Shown here piece after piece: positions 7,145 to 15,428 of a stretch of DNA of 20,116 nucleotides. Position 1 is the first letter of the stretch. Each line of letters opens with the position of its first letter. Made by a program: the position numbers and the translations under genes. The DNA comes from DATKKK01 sp964354625. Its GTDB lineage: Archaea > Thermoproteota > Bathyarchaeia > Bathyarchaeales > Bathycorpusculaceae. The stretch is from the NCBI GenBank assembly GCA_964354625.1, contig CAYHAK010000030.1, positions 1 through 20,116 on the forward strand. The letters run 5' to 3'. The notes beneath the pieces were generated by a model. That model was not told where the DNA came from, made no database searches, and saw only the letters and a list, made by a program, of their open reading frames with translations.

Positions 7145-9552
7145 TCGCTCCCACTTATGTGGCATATTCTATAAAAGAAGACTTTGCCTGCGTCCACTAG
7201 GAACAGGTAAGTGGCCACCATGAGCACCAGAAGCGCCCAGTACTCTGGAGGCAACGGCGTGAAACCGAGTAGGCTGCCGAACACTGTGAAGGGCAGAATT
7301 GTGCCGATTGCCACGCAGGACAGCGTCAACACGGTGAGCCATTTCCCAGGCCGGCTTGTGAAGAACGGAATTCGCCTCGTCCTGATGACGAACATGACCA
7401 GCACCTCAGTCCAGAAAGATTCCACGAACCAGCCGCTCTGAAACAGCGCCTGCATCGCAGGCGTCGTGGCCCCGAAGATGAACAACATTATACCAAACGT
7501 GAGGAAGTCGTAAAGCGAACTGAACGGACCGAAGAAGAGCGTGTATTTCCTCACGAAGCCCATGTCCCAGCGCTTGGGGTACTTGATGTACTCTTCGTCA
7601 ACGTTGTCCATGGGCAGGGTCATGTTGGCGATGTCGTAAAGCAGGTTCATGAACAGTATCTGCATGGGTAGCATCGGAAGAAATGGAAGAAATATCGATG
7701 CTGCCGCGGCGCTGAACATGTTGCCGAAGTTGGAGCTCGTGCCCATTAAAATGTACTTTATTGTGTTGCCGAAGATTTTGCGGCCTTCGTTGATGCCATC
7801 GGCAAGAACCAGCAAGTCTTTCTCAAGCAGCACGATGTCTGCTGCTTCCTTCGCCACGTCCACGGCAGTGTCCACGGACAGGCCCACGTCCGCCTCGTAA
7901 AGCGCAGGCGCGTCATTCACGCCGTCTCCAATGTAGCCCACGACGTGGCCGTTGGCTTTGAGGGCTTTGATGAGGTCAAGCTTCTGCTCAGGCGTAATCC
8001 GCGCGAAAATCGTGGCCCCTTCCACAACCGTCTTGATCTCGGTCCAACTCATCTGAGTGAGGTCAGGACCGCAAACCACTCTCTTGACAGGCACCTTAAG
8101 CTCGTCGCAGATCGTTTTCGCCACAAGCTCATTGTCGCCTGTCAGTATCTTCACGTCGACGCCCATTGACTTGAGCCTCTTGACTGCTTCGTGAGCGTCT
8201 TTCTTTGGTGGATCAGTAAATATGAGGAAGCCTAAGAGAGTCAGACCTGCTTCGTCCTCAACGGAGTAGGAAGCCCTACGTTCGACAGGTTTGTAAGCCA
8301 CCGCAAGAAGGCGATATCCAAGCTGCGAGAGGCTAGAGAACTTGGCGCTAATCGCCTTCAAAACAGCATCCATGGATTGAATCTTTCCACTAATCTGGGC
8401 TGAGGCGCATCTAGCGAAAATCGACTCGGGGGCACCTTTGCTGATGAAGATATGTTCTCCATTCTTCTTGACCACCACGGACATGACTCTGCGCTGGTAG
8501 TCAAACGGGATCTCGTCGACCTTCGTGTACGATTCTATGCTTTCATGCCCGTTGTTTCTGAGGGCGTATTCCCAAATGGCCGCATCCATGGGGTTTCCAA
8601 CTATATCGTGTCCAACAGCGGCCGAGTTGCAAAGCAGCGAGTAGGCTAGCACTCTGGGATCTTCTTCTTCGCCCAGAGGACAGCAGTCGTTCAGTATGAT
8701 CTTGCCTTCGGTGAGTGTTCCTGTCTTATCGGTGCAGAGGACATCCATGTTTCCGAAGTCTTCGATTGAGACTAAGCGTTTGACGATGACTTTGACTTTG
8801 GCCATCTTGCCTGCGCCTTGGGCGAGGCTTATCGTGACTATTGCAGGCATCAGTTCAGGCACGAGCCCGACGGCCACGGCCAAAGAAAACAGCAGAGAAT
8901 CAAGCCAGAAATGCCCAATCGCAAAATTCAACGAAAAAATGCCGATGGTCAGAGCAAGGGCCAACGTGATAAGCATATTTCCATATTTTCTGACGCCTTT
9001 CTGGAATTCGGTCTCAGGGTGAGAGCGAACTAGGCTCTTGGATATCGACCCTAGCTCGGTGTTCTTTCCTGTCGACACGACGACGCCTTGTCCGCTTCCA
9101 TGCACGACCACGGTGCCCATGAATAGGTAGTTAATCAACTGTTGAGGAATCGGAACTTGAATGTCAAGGCGATCTGAGGTTTTCTCGATTGGGAAAGATT
9201 CGCCCGTGAACGTTGACTCGTCGGTTTGGAGATCCTTCGATCTCACTATTCTCATGTCTGCCGGTGCGATGTCTCCGACGTAGACCGAAACAAGGTCTCC
9301 AGGAACCAGCAATCGAGAGTCTATCTGCGAAGTCTTGCCGTCTCTGGTGACGACGGCTTTGATTGAAACGTTGTGCCTCAGGTTTTTGACTATCTTCTCT
9401 GCCTTGTATTCGTTGTAGAAGCCAAGAATGACGCTGAGGAGAATCATGGAGAGTATGATTATTGCCTGCTTGAGTTCTGAAAAAACGCCCGCGACTATGG
9501 CGCATGCGGTGAGAATGGCGAATATGGGGTTCTTGAACTGCCTGAGAAGCAC
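7141..9552 (-). CDS. mgtA: Mg2+-importing-type P-type ATPase (MgtA-like), N-terminus out of frame
   Basis: As read from the GTG at 9552 the protein has 803 residues and holds the catalytic core of a P-type cation ATPase: actuator TGES (about residue 117), phosphorylation site DKTGTLT with D275, nucleotide-binding KGAPE, TGDN and the hinge GDGVNDAPAL. The stretch VGLVPELMPAIVTISLAQGA and the following VKRLVSIEDFGNMDVLC match the Mg2+ transporters MgtA/MgtB (P3B) better than Ca2+ or heavy-metal pumps. The family's N-terminal domain is still encoded upstream in the same frame (63 codons, including GLSEQETQRRLKTHGHNELP), but that frame has no ATG, GTG or TTG after its stop at 9742-9744. An ATG at 9749 with an upstream promoter is in another frame; one extra A in the AAAA run at 9729-9732 would join them into 869 residues. 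So the 9552 start is only the formal one. Confidence 0.88.
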   Translation of the reverse strand: MLLRQFKNPIFAILTACAIVAGVFSELKQAIIILSMILLSVILGFYNEYKAEKIVKNLRHNVSIKAVVTRDGKTSQIDSRLLVPGDLVSVYVGDIAPADMRIVRSKDLQTDESTFTGESFPIEKTSDRLDIQVPIPQQLINYLFMGTVVVHGSGQGVVVSTGKNTELGSISKSLVRSHPETEFQKGVRKYGNMLITLALALTIGIFSLNFAIGHFWLDSLLFSLAVAVGLVPELMPAIVTISLAQGAGKMAKVKVIVKRLVSIEDFGNMDVLCTDKTGTLTEGKIILNDCCPLGEEEDPRVLAYSLLCNSAAVGHDIVGNPMDAAIWEYALRNNGHESIESYTKVDEIPFDYQRRVMSVVVKKNGEHIFISKGAPESIFARCASAQISGKIQSMDAVLKAISAKFSSLSQLGYRLLAVAYKPVERRASYSVEDEAGLTLLGFLIFTDPPKKDAHEAVKRLKSMGVDVKILTGDNELVAKTICDELKVPVKRVVCGPDLTQMSWTEIKTVVEGATIFARITPEQKLDLIKALKANGHVVGYIGDGVNDAPALYEADVGLSVDTAVDVAKEAADIVLLEKDLLVLADGINEGRKIFGNTIKYILMGTSSNFGNMFSAAAASIFLPFLPMLPMQILFMNLLYDIANMTLPMDNVDEEYIKYPKRWDMGFVRKYTLFFGPFSSLYDFLTFGIMLFIFGATTPAMQALFQSGWFVESFWTEVLVMFVIRTRRIPFFTSRPGKWLTVLTLSCVAIGTILPFTVFGSLLGFTPLPPEYWALLVLMVATYLFLVDAGKVFFYRICHISGSE

Positions 9553-9749
9553 TTGGAGGGTACTGAAGACGTGTGTGGGCAGTTCGTTGTGGCCATGGGT
9601 CTTCAGGCGGCGTTGGGTTTCTTGTTCGGACAGCCCTTGCTCAGTGGTTTCAAGAGCTTTGTAGACATCCGTGGGTTGAACAGACCAATAGTCCTTCTGT
9701 TTGGTGACAGTCTTTTCCTTTGCCGTTGTTTTGAATCCGCCTCAAGCAT
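9553..9749 (-). pseudogene. Displaced N-terminal coding segment of the P-type ATPase
   Basis: The minus strand from 9741 to 9553 encodes the cation-ATPase N-terminal domain (KDYWSVQPTDVYKALETTE and onward) in frame with the 803-residue core. The plausible ATG at 9749, preceded by AAGTAAGAGGA, starts MLEADSK in a frame one base off. The switch would fall in the AAAA run at 9729-9732. This may be a sequencing or assembly error, a true disrupting mutation, or a slippage site. It should be read as part of the ATPase gene until checked. Confidence 0.7.
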
Positions 9750-9800
9750 GGTCCTCTTACTTCGTGTGAAACGTTTTGTTGCTCCTAAAGGCTAGCAGTG

Positions 9801-9810
9801 GAGTATTTAG
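9801..9810 (-). promoter_or_regulatory. Candidate TATA box of the P-type ATPase
   Basis: CTAAATACTC on the minus strand predicts a transcript start near 9780, about 30 bases before the ATG at 9749. It supports 9749, not 9552, as the natural start. The box is weak by sequence. Confidence 0.35.
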
Positions 9811-9859
9811 GCCTTATGGGGCATTTTTAGAATGTGAGCCGCATCGGAAGCCAAGCGGC

Positions 9860-10630
9860 CTAGGCTGGTTCTTCATGGATGTCTATTCTGGCCACGTTGG
9901 GATAGACGCTTCTTATCTCCTTTTCGAGTCTGCTTGCGATCAAGTGAGCCTCTTCTATGCAGAGGTTGGGGTCGAAGCGACACTGGAGCACGACGTGTGT
10001 TGTATCGCCGAATCTGCGGACTCTGATTCCGCGGACTTCCTTGATTTCGGGAAAGCGTTCTGCGAGGTGCTCGATGTACGCGTCTAGCTCGGCTTGGACA
10101 CCTGCCATTTCTCGGGACACGCGTTCTGATGCTGTTTCGATGTGGACGGTTACTTCTGAAATGCCCTTGCTGGCTGCCTTTATCTTGTTCTCGACCTGAT
10201 CGGCGACGTCGTGTGCCTGTTTGACTGTCATGTTTGCGCTTACCTCCAAGTGAAGATCAACGCACAATTTGTCGTCGATTCTCTGGATGTGGATGTTATG
10301 GACGCCTCTTGAACCCGGCGTTCCTTCTGCTATCTCCTTAACAAGCTTCCAAATGCTTTCCCGCCCATCCTCGACCGGCTCGGTGTTCACTGTGACTCTC
10401 GCATCAGGAAACTTGAGTATGACTTCTCTTTCAACGTCGTGCGAAATTCTGTGAGCGTCCTCCCAACTGAGGTTGCTGTCCAGCAAAAGATGCATAGCCA
10501 CGTCGATTCTCTTGCCACTTATGCGCACGTCCAGTTGGCGAACGCCTTTGACTTCCTTTATCGTTCCGACTTTTCTCTTGATCATTTCCTCGATTTCCTG
10601 TTCTGAGCGTTGGACAAGGGGAATCGGCAA
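9860..10630 (-). CDS. Triple cation-efflux C-terminal-domain protein, soluble
   Basis: The 256 residues are three tandem copies of the cytosolic dimerisation domain of cation diffusion facilitators (ZT_dimer fold), at about 10-88, 92-170 and 176-255, with no membrane segment. Each copy shows GV or GI, strand-strand, an AH-containing helix (WEDAHRIS, VKQAHDVAD, IEEAHLIAS) and a final strand. Putative metal ligands differ: copy 2 keeps His in VHNI, DLHLEV and VTVHIE; copy 1 has His in AMHLLLD but Asn in VTVNTE; copy 3 has Cys in LQCRFD and His in IDIHEE. In transporters this domain senses Zn2+ or similar metals. Translation starts at a TTG with GTGAGG seven bases before it and a TATA box at 10661-10673. 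It precedes the Mg2+-type ATPase by about 110 bases on the same strand, suggesting a metal sensor, buffer or scaffold role. Confidence 0.85.
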   Translation of the reverse strand: MPIPLVQRSEQEIEEMIKRKVGTIKEVKGVRQLDVRISGKRIDVAMHLLLDSNLSWEDAHRISHDVEREVILKFPDARVTVNTEPVEDGRESIWKLVKEIAEGTPGSRGVHNIHIQRIDDKLCVDLHLEVSANMTVKQAHDVADQVENKIKAASKGISEVTVHIETASERVSREMAGVQAELDAYIEHLAERFPEIKEVRGIRVRRFGDTTHVVLQCRFDPNLCIEEAHLIASRLEKEIRSVYPNVARIDIHEEPA

Positions 10631-10660
10631 GGTGAAGCCTCACTCTACATTTCGGACCTC

Positions 10661-10673
10661 CAAAATATATATG
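10661..10673 (-). promoter_or_regulatory. TATA box of the triple ZT_dimer gene
   Basis: CATATATATTTTG on the minus strand is a strong TATA box about 37 bases before the TTG start, predicting a leader of about 10 bases. It lies back to back with the grpE promoter across an approximately 180-bp gap. Confidence 0.6.
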
Positions 10674-10686
10674 TGCGCACCGGCTT

Positions 10687-10719
10687 GCACTCTTCAAACG
10701 TGTCTACCGACACGAGTGC
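10687..10719. promoter_or_regulatory. Dyad cluster between the metal and chaperone promoters
   Basis: Two inverted repeats lie between the divergent TATA boxes: GCACTC (10687-10692) with GAGTGC (10714-10719), and CGTGTC (10699-10704) with GACACG (10709-10714) around a TACC spacer. They are overlapping but not concentric. Their position upstream of grpE makes them candidate heat-shock or metal-responsive operator sites; no known archaeal operator consensus is matched. Confidence 0.35.
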
Positions 10720-10750
10720 AGGTTGTGCAGGCAAGTCTTCTGAGAGTGAG

Positions 10751-10759
10751 GTATATATT
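10751..10759 (+). promoter_or_regulatory. TATA box of the grpE-dnaK-dnaJ unit
   Basis: GTATATATT lies about 55 bases before the grpE ATG, predicting a start near 10782 and a leader of about 30 bases carrying a weak GGGGA Shine-Dalgarno site. Confidence 0.55.
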
Positions 10760-10810
10760 CCTGTTTGTACACGCTAGAAATCTGTAGCCTTCTATGGGGA
10801 CTCGCTTAGA

Positions 10811-11362
10811 ATGGGTGAAGACGAGAAACAGCAGGAGCAGGCCAATGCGAAGACTGAGGAACTGAGCAGCGCCTTGGATGAGGAGAGGAAGCGTTCGGAA
10901 GAATACCTCACGAAGCTGAAGTATGCGCAGGCCGATTTCGAGAACTTGAAGAAGAGGTCGGACAGGCAGCTGGAAGAGGCCAGAAGATACTGCAATGAAC
11001 GCCTCGTCGTCGAGCTGCTGGGAGTTATTGACGAGTTGGAGATGGCTGTCAAGTCCAGTCGATCATCCAAGTCGAATGAGACCTTGGTTCAAGGCGTTGA
11101 AATGACTCTCAAGAAGCTTAGGAAAGTACTTGAAAGCGAGGGAGTCTCACCTATAGAGTGCTTGGGGAAACCTTTCGATCCGACTAGGCACGCTGCCGCT
11201 GCAAGGATCGAGAAGGACGATTTTGATGACTGCACGGTGGTTGAAGAAGTGAGGAAAGGGTATACTATGGGGGAAAAGGTGATTAGACCGGGCATCGTAA
11301 AGATATCTGTCAAGCCTTCGTCAAAGCCACAAAAAGGAGAGTGTTCAAATGAGCAATGTTAA
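10811..11362 (+). CDS. grpE: GrpE nucleotide exchange factor
   Basis: GrpE releases ADP from DnaK and so resets the chaperone cycle in the cytosol. The 183-residue product has the family plan: a charged N-terminal region, a long coiled coil (about 25-85) with YAQADFENLKKRSDR, and a C-terminal beta domain carrying GKPFDPTRHAA and GYTMGEKVIRPGIVKIS. TRHAA replaces the more common HEA-type sequence but is conservative. The stop falls inside dnaK, whose ATG lies 14 bases before the end of grpE with an AAAGGAGAG site ahead of it, so the two genes are translationally linked. It is the first gene of the chaperone unit. Confidence 0.95.
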   Translation: MGEDEKQQEQANAKTEELSSALDEERKRSEEYLTKLKYAQADFENLKKRSDRQLEEARRYCNERLVVELLGVIDELEMAVKSSRSSKSNETLVQGVEMTLKKLRKVLESEGVSPIECLGKPFDPTRHAAAARIEKDDFDDCTVVEEVRKGYTMGEKVIRPGIVKISVKPSSKPQKGECSNEQC

Positions 11363-13235
11363 GCCGGGCGAAAAAGTGATTGGAATAGATCTTGGAACCA
11401 CGAATTCGGCCGCGGCCATTTTCGAGGGGGGACGTGCGACAGTTGTTCCGAGCGCGGAAGGCCCTACGATGGCCGGAAAAATGTTTCCTTCAGTCGTTGC
11501 CTTTACTAAGGATGGGCAGCTGCTGATAGGCGAGTCTGCGAAGCGGCAAGCAACCGCCAACGCCGAGGGAACGATATACGAGATCAAGAGGAAGATGGGC
11601 ACCGACTACAAGGTCACCATTGCAGGCAAGGAGTACACGCCGCAGCAGATATCGGCCTTCATATTGCAGAAGATAAAGAAGGACGCTGAAACGTTTCTCG
11701 CCTCGTCCATACGGAAGGCCGTCATAACTGTTCCAGCACACTTCAACGACAACCAGCGCCAGGCCACGAAGGACGCAGGCGAAATAGCAGGCTTCGAGGT
11801 CATGCGGATCATCAATGAGCCAACCGCCGCCTGTCTGGCCTACGGTGTGGACAAGCTTGAGAAGGAAATGAAGATACTCGTCTTCAGCTTCGGCGGAGGC
11901 ACGCACGACGTAACGGTGATGGATTTCGGCAAAGGGGTCTTCCAAGTGCTGTCAACCAGCGGCGATACGCAGATCGGCGGCACCGACCTAGACAGGGCGA
12001 TAATCGATTTTCTGCTTGAGGAGTTCAAGAGGCAAACTGGCCTTGATTTGAGCGGCGACAGGACGGCCATGTCAAGGATGAAAGAAGCCGCCGAGAAAGC
12101 CAAGATAGAGTTATCGACACTAATGACGACCGATATCGATCTACCCTTCGTGTACTCGGATGCTTCGGGTCCCAAGCACTTGCACTTGACGCTGACGCGA
12201 ACCAAGCTTGAGGCACTGGCCCAGCCCATTGTCCAGAAAACAGAGAGAACCATGGTGAAAGCTCTCGAAGACGCGAAGTTGGCACCGAAGGACATTGACA
12301 AGATCATACTCATCGGCGGCATGACCAGGATGCCTTACGTGCAGCATTTCGTGGAGCAGATCATGGTTAAGCCCGCTGAAAGAGGCGTGGACCCGATGGA
12401 ATGCGTGGCCATAGGCGCCGCCATACAGGCCGCCGTCATAACAGGTGAAGTGAAAGACCTCCTGCTATTGGATGTCACACCACTGTCACTCGGCGTCGAA
12501 ACACTCGGCCACGTGTTCACGCGAATAATCGACAAGAACACCACTATCCCCACGAAAAGAAGCCAAGTCTTTACCACTGCAGCCGACTTCCAAACCGCAG
12601 TCACTATCCATGTGTTTCAAGGAGAGCGAGCCATGGCACCTGACAACGTTTCCCTGGGCATGTTCAACTTGGAGAATATCCCGCCTGCGCCGAGAGGCGT
12701 GCCTCAAGTCGAGGTAACCTTCGATGTCGATGCTAACGGCATTATGAACGTGACTGCTAAGGATTTGGGCACGGGCAAGGAGGCGAAAATCACCATCACG
12801 GCTTCTACGAAGCTCTCGAAGGAAGAGAAGGAGAGGATGGTTAAGGATGCTGAACAGTTCGCGGATCAAGACAAGAAGAAACGCGAAGAAGCTGAACTGA
12901 AAAACAACGCTGATGGCCTCATATACACAGCGGAGAAGACCAAGACAGACCTCGCAGGCAAGATCACGCAAGATCAAACAGTCAAGATAGACGCAGCGGT
13001 TGCCGCTTTGAAGGACGCCGTGGCCACCAATGACTTGGACAAGATAAAGGCCAAGTCTGAAGAGCTCACGAAGGTGCTTCAGGAAATAGGCACAGCGGTC
13101 TATCAGCAGGCTGCTGCTGAGTACGCCAAGCAGAAGGGTCAAGCGGGCGGGGGAGGCCCAACACCAGAAGGCCAGCCGCCGCCTCCGGGCAGCGACGACA
13201 AGGTGGTTGACTCGGAAGACTACAAGGTAAAGTAG
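11349..13235 (+). CDS. dnaK: Hsp70 chaperone DnaK
   Basis: The 628-residue ATP-dependent chaperone has the Hsp70 layout: an ATPase domain (about 1-370) opening with IGIDLGTTNSA, connect loops IINEPTAACLAYG and IGGMTRMPYVQ, the linker DLLLLDVTPLSLG, a substrate-binding domain, a helical lid and a GGGG- and proline-rich tail ending in KVVDSEDYKVK. The start at 11349 has AAAGGAGAG in front. One striking change: the phosphate-2 motif, normally D-L-G-G-G-T-F-D, reads SFGGGTHD, with S180 (AGC at 11886-11888) in place of the first Asp; the second Asp (D187) is kept. In bovine Hsc70 the first Asp corresponds to D199, a magnesium/potassium-site residue whose mutation slows ATP hydrolysis. Partners GrpE and DnaJ are encoded on either side. 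Confidence 0.97.
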   Translation: MSNVKPGEKVIGIDLGTTNSAAAIFEGGRATVVPSAEGPTMAGKMFPSVVAFTKDGQLLIGESAKRQATANAEGTIYEIKRKMGTDYKVTIAGKEYTPQQISAFILQKIKKDAETFLASSIRKAVITVPAHFNDNQRQATKDAGEIAGFEVMRIINEPTAACLAYGVDKLEKEMKILVFSFGGGTHDVTVMDFGKGVFQVLSTSGDTQIGGTDLDRAIIDFLLEEFKRQTGLDLSGDRTAMSRMKEAAEKAKIELSTLMTTDIDLPFVYSDASGPKHLHLTLTRTKLEALAQPIVQKTERTMVKALEDAKLAPKDIDKIILIGGMTRMPYVQHFVEQIMVKPAERGVDPMECVAIGAAIQAAVITGEVKDLLLLDVTPLSLGVETLGHVFTRIIDKNTTIPTKRSQVFTTAADFQTAVTIHVFQGERAMAPDNVSLGMFNLENIPPAPRGVPQVEVTFDVDANGIMNVTAKDLGTGKEAKITITASTKLSKEEKERMVKDAEQFADQDKKKREEAELKNNADGLIYTAEKTKTDLAGKITQDQTVKIDAAVAALKDAVATNDLDKIKAKSEELTKVLQEIGTAVYQQAAAEYAKQKGQAGGGGPTPEGQPPPPGSDDKVVDSEDYKVK

Positions 13236-13288
13236 CCGAAACAGCCTTTAGGTCGATCTGGCGCATCACCTGTTTGACGGTAGAGCAT

Positions 13289-14404
13289 ATGTCGGGCAAG
13301 CGAGATTACTACGAGGTTCTGGGCGTTTCCAAGACCGCCTCCAGGGGCGAGATCAAGGACGCCTACCGCAAGCTTGCCCTGCAGTATCATCCTGATAGGA
13401 ACAAAGCTCCTGAAGCCGAGGAGAAGTTCAAGGAAGTATCCGAGGCCTACGCGGCTCTTTCGGACGACCAGAAGCGCCGGCAGTACGACACGCTCGGCCA
13501 CGCAGGCTTCGATCAACGCTACACAAGAGAAGACATATTCAGAGGAGCCGACTTCGAATCCATACTCAGAGACATGGGCTTTGGCTACGGCAGCATCTTC
13601 AACCTCTTCTTCGGCGACCGCGATTTCGGCGACCGAACGCCGGTCGGAAGAGACTTGGTTTACGAGTTGGAGATAACGCTCGAAGAAGCGGCAAAAGGTG
13701 CTGAAAAGGAAATCGAGGTTCCGAGGACCGAGAAATGCGACGTCTGCAACGGGTCAGGCGCTGGGCCTGGAACTTCACCTAGAGCATGTCCGGAGTGCAG
13801 AGGCACCGGAAAAGTGCAGGACGTGAGCAGAAGCGGCTTCGGCACGTTTGTACGTGTGATGCCTTGCCCGACATGCAGGGGGAAGGGTGTGATTATTGAT
13901 TCTCCTTGCAGGGCTTGTCGTGGCCGTGGATTGGTGGAGAGGGAGCGGAGGATCACGGTCAAAGTGCCTGCGGGCATTGATGAGGGCTATCAGTTGAGGC
14001 TTCATGGCGAAGGCGAAACGCCTCCGAACAGAGGTGAACCCGGCGACCTCTACGTTCTCATCCACGTAGCTCCACACAGGCTCTTCAGGCGACGCGACGA
14101 CGACCTGCTGTACAACTTGAAAATCGGTTTCCCGCAAGTAGCCCTCGGCACCGAAGTGCAGATACCAACACTGGATGGCAGCACAAATGCGAAGATTCGC
14201 CCAGGCACGCAGCCTGGCGAGATCGTTAAGCTGAAGGGCAAGGGCATGCCCAGATTCAGAGGCTATGGCTATGGCGATATGCTGGTGCGGGTGGACGTTT
14301 TGGTTCCCGAGAAACTCACTGAGCAGCAGAGGATGTTGCTTGAGACACTGGCTAAGGAGTTTGATGAGAAAGTGCAGCCGAAAGGCCGCAGGCTGAGGCT
14401 TTGA
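13289..14404 (+). CDS. dnaJ: DnaJ (Hsp40) co-chaperone
   Basis: DnaJ delivers substrates to DnaK and stimulates its ATPase. The 371-residue type I protein has an N-terminal J domain with the HPD motif (LQYHPDRNK), a short G/F-like linker (FGYGSIFNLFFGDRDFG), four complete CxxCxGxG zinc repeats (CDVCNGSG, CPECRGTG, CPTCRGKG, CRACRGRG) and two C-terminal substrate-binding domains. The ATG at 13289 starts MSGKRDYYEVLGV and is preferred over the TTG five codons upstream because the J domain begins directly after it and GGTAGAG lies ahead. It follows dnaK by about 50 bases in the same unit. The linker is shorter and less Gly-rich than in bacterial DnaJ. Confidence 0.95.
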   Translation: MSGKRDYYEVLGVSKTASRGEIKDAYRKLALQYHPDRNKAPEAEEKFKEVSEAYAALSDDQKRRQYDTLGHAGFDQRYTREDIFRGADFESILRDMGFGYGSIFNLFFGDRDFGDRTPVGRDLVYELEITLEEAAKGAEKEIEVPRTEKCDVCNGSGAGPGTSPRACPECRGTGKVQDVSRSGFGTFVRVMPCPTCRGKGVIIDSPCRACRGRGLVERERRITVKVPAGIDEGYQLRLHGEGETPPNRGEPGDLYVLIHVAPHRLFRRRDDDLLYNLKIGFPQVALGTEVQIPTLDGSTNAKIRPGTQPGEIVKLKGKGMPRFRGYGYGDMLVRVDVLVPEKLTEQQRMLLETLAKEFDEKVQPKGRRLRL

Positions 14405-14411
14405 GCTCAGC

Positions 14412-14981
14412 CTAGACCATGCGCGTGTTTCGCGAGTCTTTGTCGCGAAGCTTCGCCTTCTTTGGGATGGTTACTTGCAGTACGCCGTTCTTGTACGTTG
14501 AGAACATTGCGGCCAGCTCTAGCGAGGTTTTGGGCAGGTCGATTTTCTTGTAGAAGCTTCTGGCTTTGATTTCGATCTGGCCTTCCTTTGCATCGAGTTT
14601 GATGTTGTTTTCCTCTTCGCCTAGTAGTTCAACGCAGATTCTGATGGCATTCTTTTCGTCGAAGAGGTCAGTCAGTGGTTCTCGTGTTTCCTCCATAGCT
14701 TTCTTGGGGAGTTGGAACGGGTTTTCTGGTAGCGGCCGTGGTCTGTGGGGTCTAAGTGGTTCCAGTGGCTCTAGTGTATCTTCTGAGCCGAAGCGGCCTT
14801 GAATAGTGAAGCCTTTAGCGCCTAGTTCATTGATTTCTCTGACCTGCCAGTCGCCCTTCATTTTTCCGCCCTTGATCCATTCCAGTATTGTGTCCAGCTC
14901 CTTCTGGAAGGTTTCCATCAGCCTGCGGTCAAGTATCTCGAGGTCTCGGAACATTCCTTCAAAATCATGATCAAATGACAT
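14412..14981 (-). CDS. Small heat-shock protein (Hsp20 / alpha-crystallin)
   Basis: The 189-residue holdase has a helical, charged N-terminal part (1-100) with a proline-rich segment LEPLRPHRPRPLPENP, and an alpha-crystallin domain at about 100-178 ending with YKNGVLQVTIPKK, the conserved GVL signature. The usual C-terminal I-x-I motif that links oligomers is not visible in the last 15 residues (KLRDKDSRNTRMV), so its assembly may differ. Its ATG follows the regulator's stop by 15 bases with a strong GGAGGTGA site, so the two form an operon. The gene converges tail to tail with dnaJ with only seven bases between the stops. Confidence 0.9.
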   Translation of the reverse strand: MSFDHDFEGMFRDLEILDRRLMETFQKELDTILEWIKGGKMKGDWQVREINELGAKGFTIQGRFGSEDTLEPLEPLRPHRPRPLPENPFQLPKKAMEETREPLTDLFDEKNAIRICVELLGEEENNIKLDAKEGQIEIKARSFYKKIDLPKTSLELAAMFSTYKNGVLQVTIPKKAKLRDKDSRNTRMV

Positions 14982-14996
14982 GCTTTCTCACCTCCG

Positions 14997-15410
14997 TTAC
15001 AGGTCCTCCGTTTCTTCCAGCGATTCGATTAGGCGGCGCAGCGCGAGGCTCATCATCATGAACGCATTTTCCCCAAACTCGGAACAGCTGTACTGGCCTC
15101 GACTTGTCTTCTCCAGAAAGCCTCCCTCACTCAGTTTGCGCGAATTCTCCCATACAGTTTTCGGGTTGAGGCTCAAGTCGCGCATGAAATCAGCAAAGCT
15201 CATCGTCTGGTTCTCATCCTCCACCAGATGCTGCATCATTCTGAGACGCGTCTCATGCGACAAGGCGTCGAATATCTTGGACAGCTGCTCAAAGCTTTCC
15301 TCGGCGTTCTTAAACTCGTTTTCCAACTCCTCGCGCGGCCAGTCGGCAGGCGAAAGAGGCACTTCCAGTATCGTTACACCGTCTCGAACAAGTTGGAGCC
15401 TCAACCTCAT
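14997..15410 (-). CDS. ArsR-like winged-helix regulator of the hsp20 operon
   Basis: The 137-residue protein has an N-terminal beta extension (MRLRLQLVRDGVTILEVPLS), a linker helix, then a winged helix-turn-helix at about 43-110 with SKIFDALSHETRLRMMQHL, the typical ArsR opening, and a recognition helix in LNPKTVWENSRKL. No cysteine metal site is visible. Gene order (regulator then hsp20) matches the HSR1-Hsp20 heat-shock operon described in Archaeoglobus and fits a heat-shock repressor that also controls itself. The palindromes overlapping its own predicted transcription start (15429-15458) support that. The Phr regulator of Pyrococcus is a similar case. Confidence 0.85.
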   Translation of the reverse strand: MRLRLQLVRDGVTILEVPLSPADWPREELENEFKNAEESFEQLSKIFDALSHETRLRMMQHLVEDENQTMSFADFMRDLSLNPKTVWENSRKLSEGGFLEKTSRGQYSCSEFGENAFMMMSLALRRLIESLEETEDL

Positions 15411-15428
15411 CTCACGTCGCCTCCAGTT

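Noticed and set aside
12486..13142. 218-codon minus-strand frame inside dnaK
   Set aside because: Lies opposite a full Hsp70 gene; its length reflects codon bias of dnaK.
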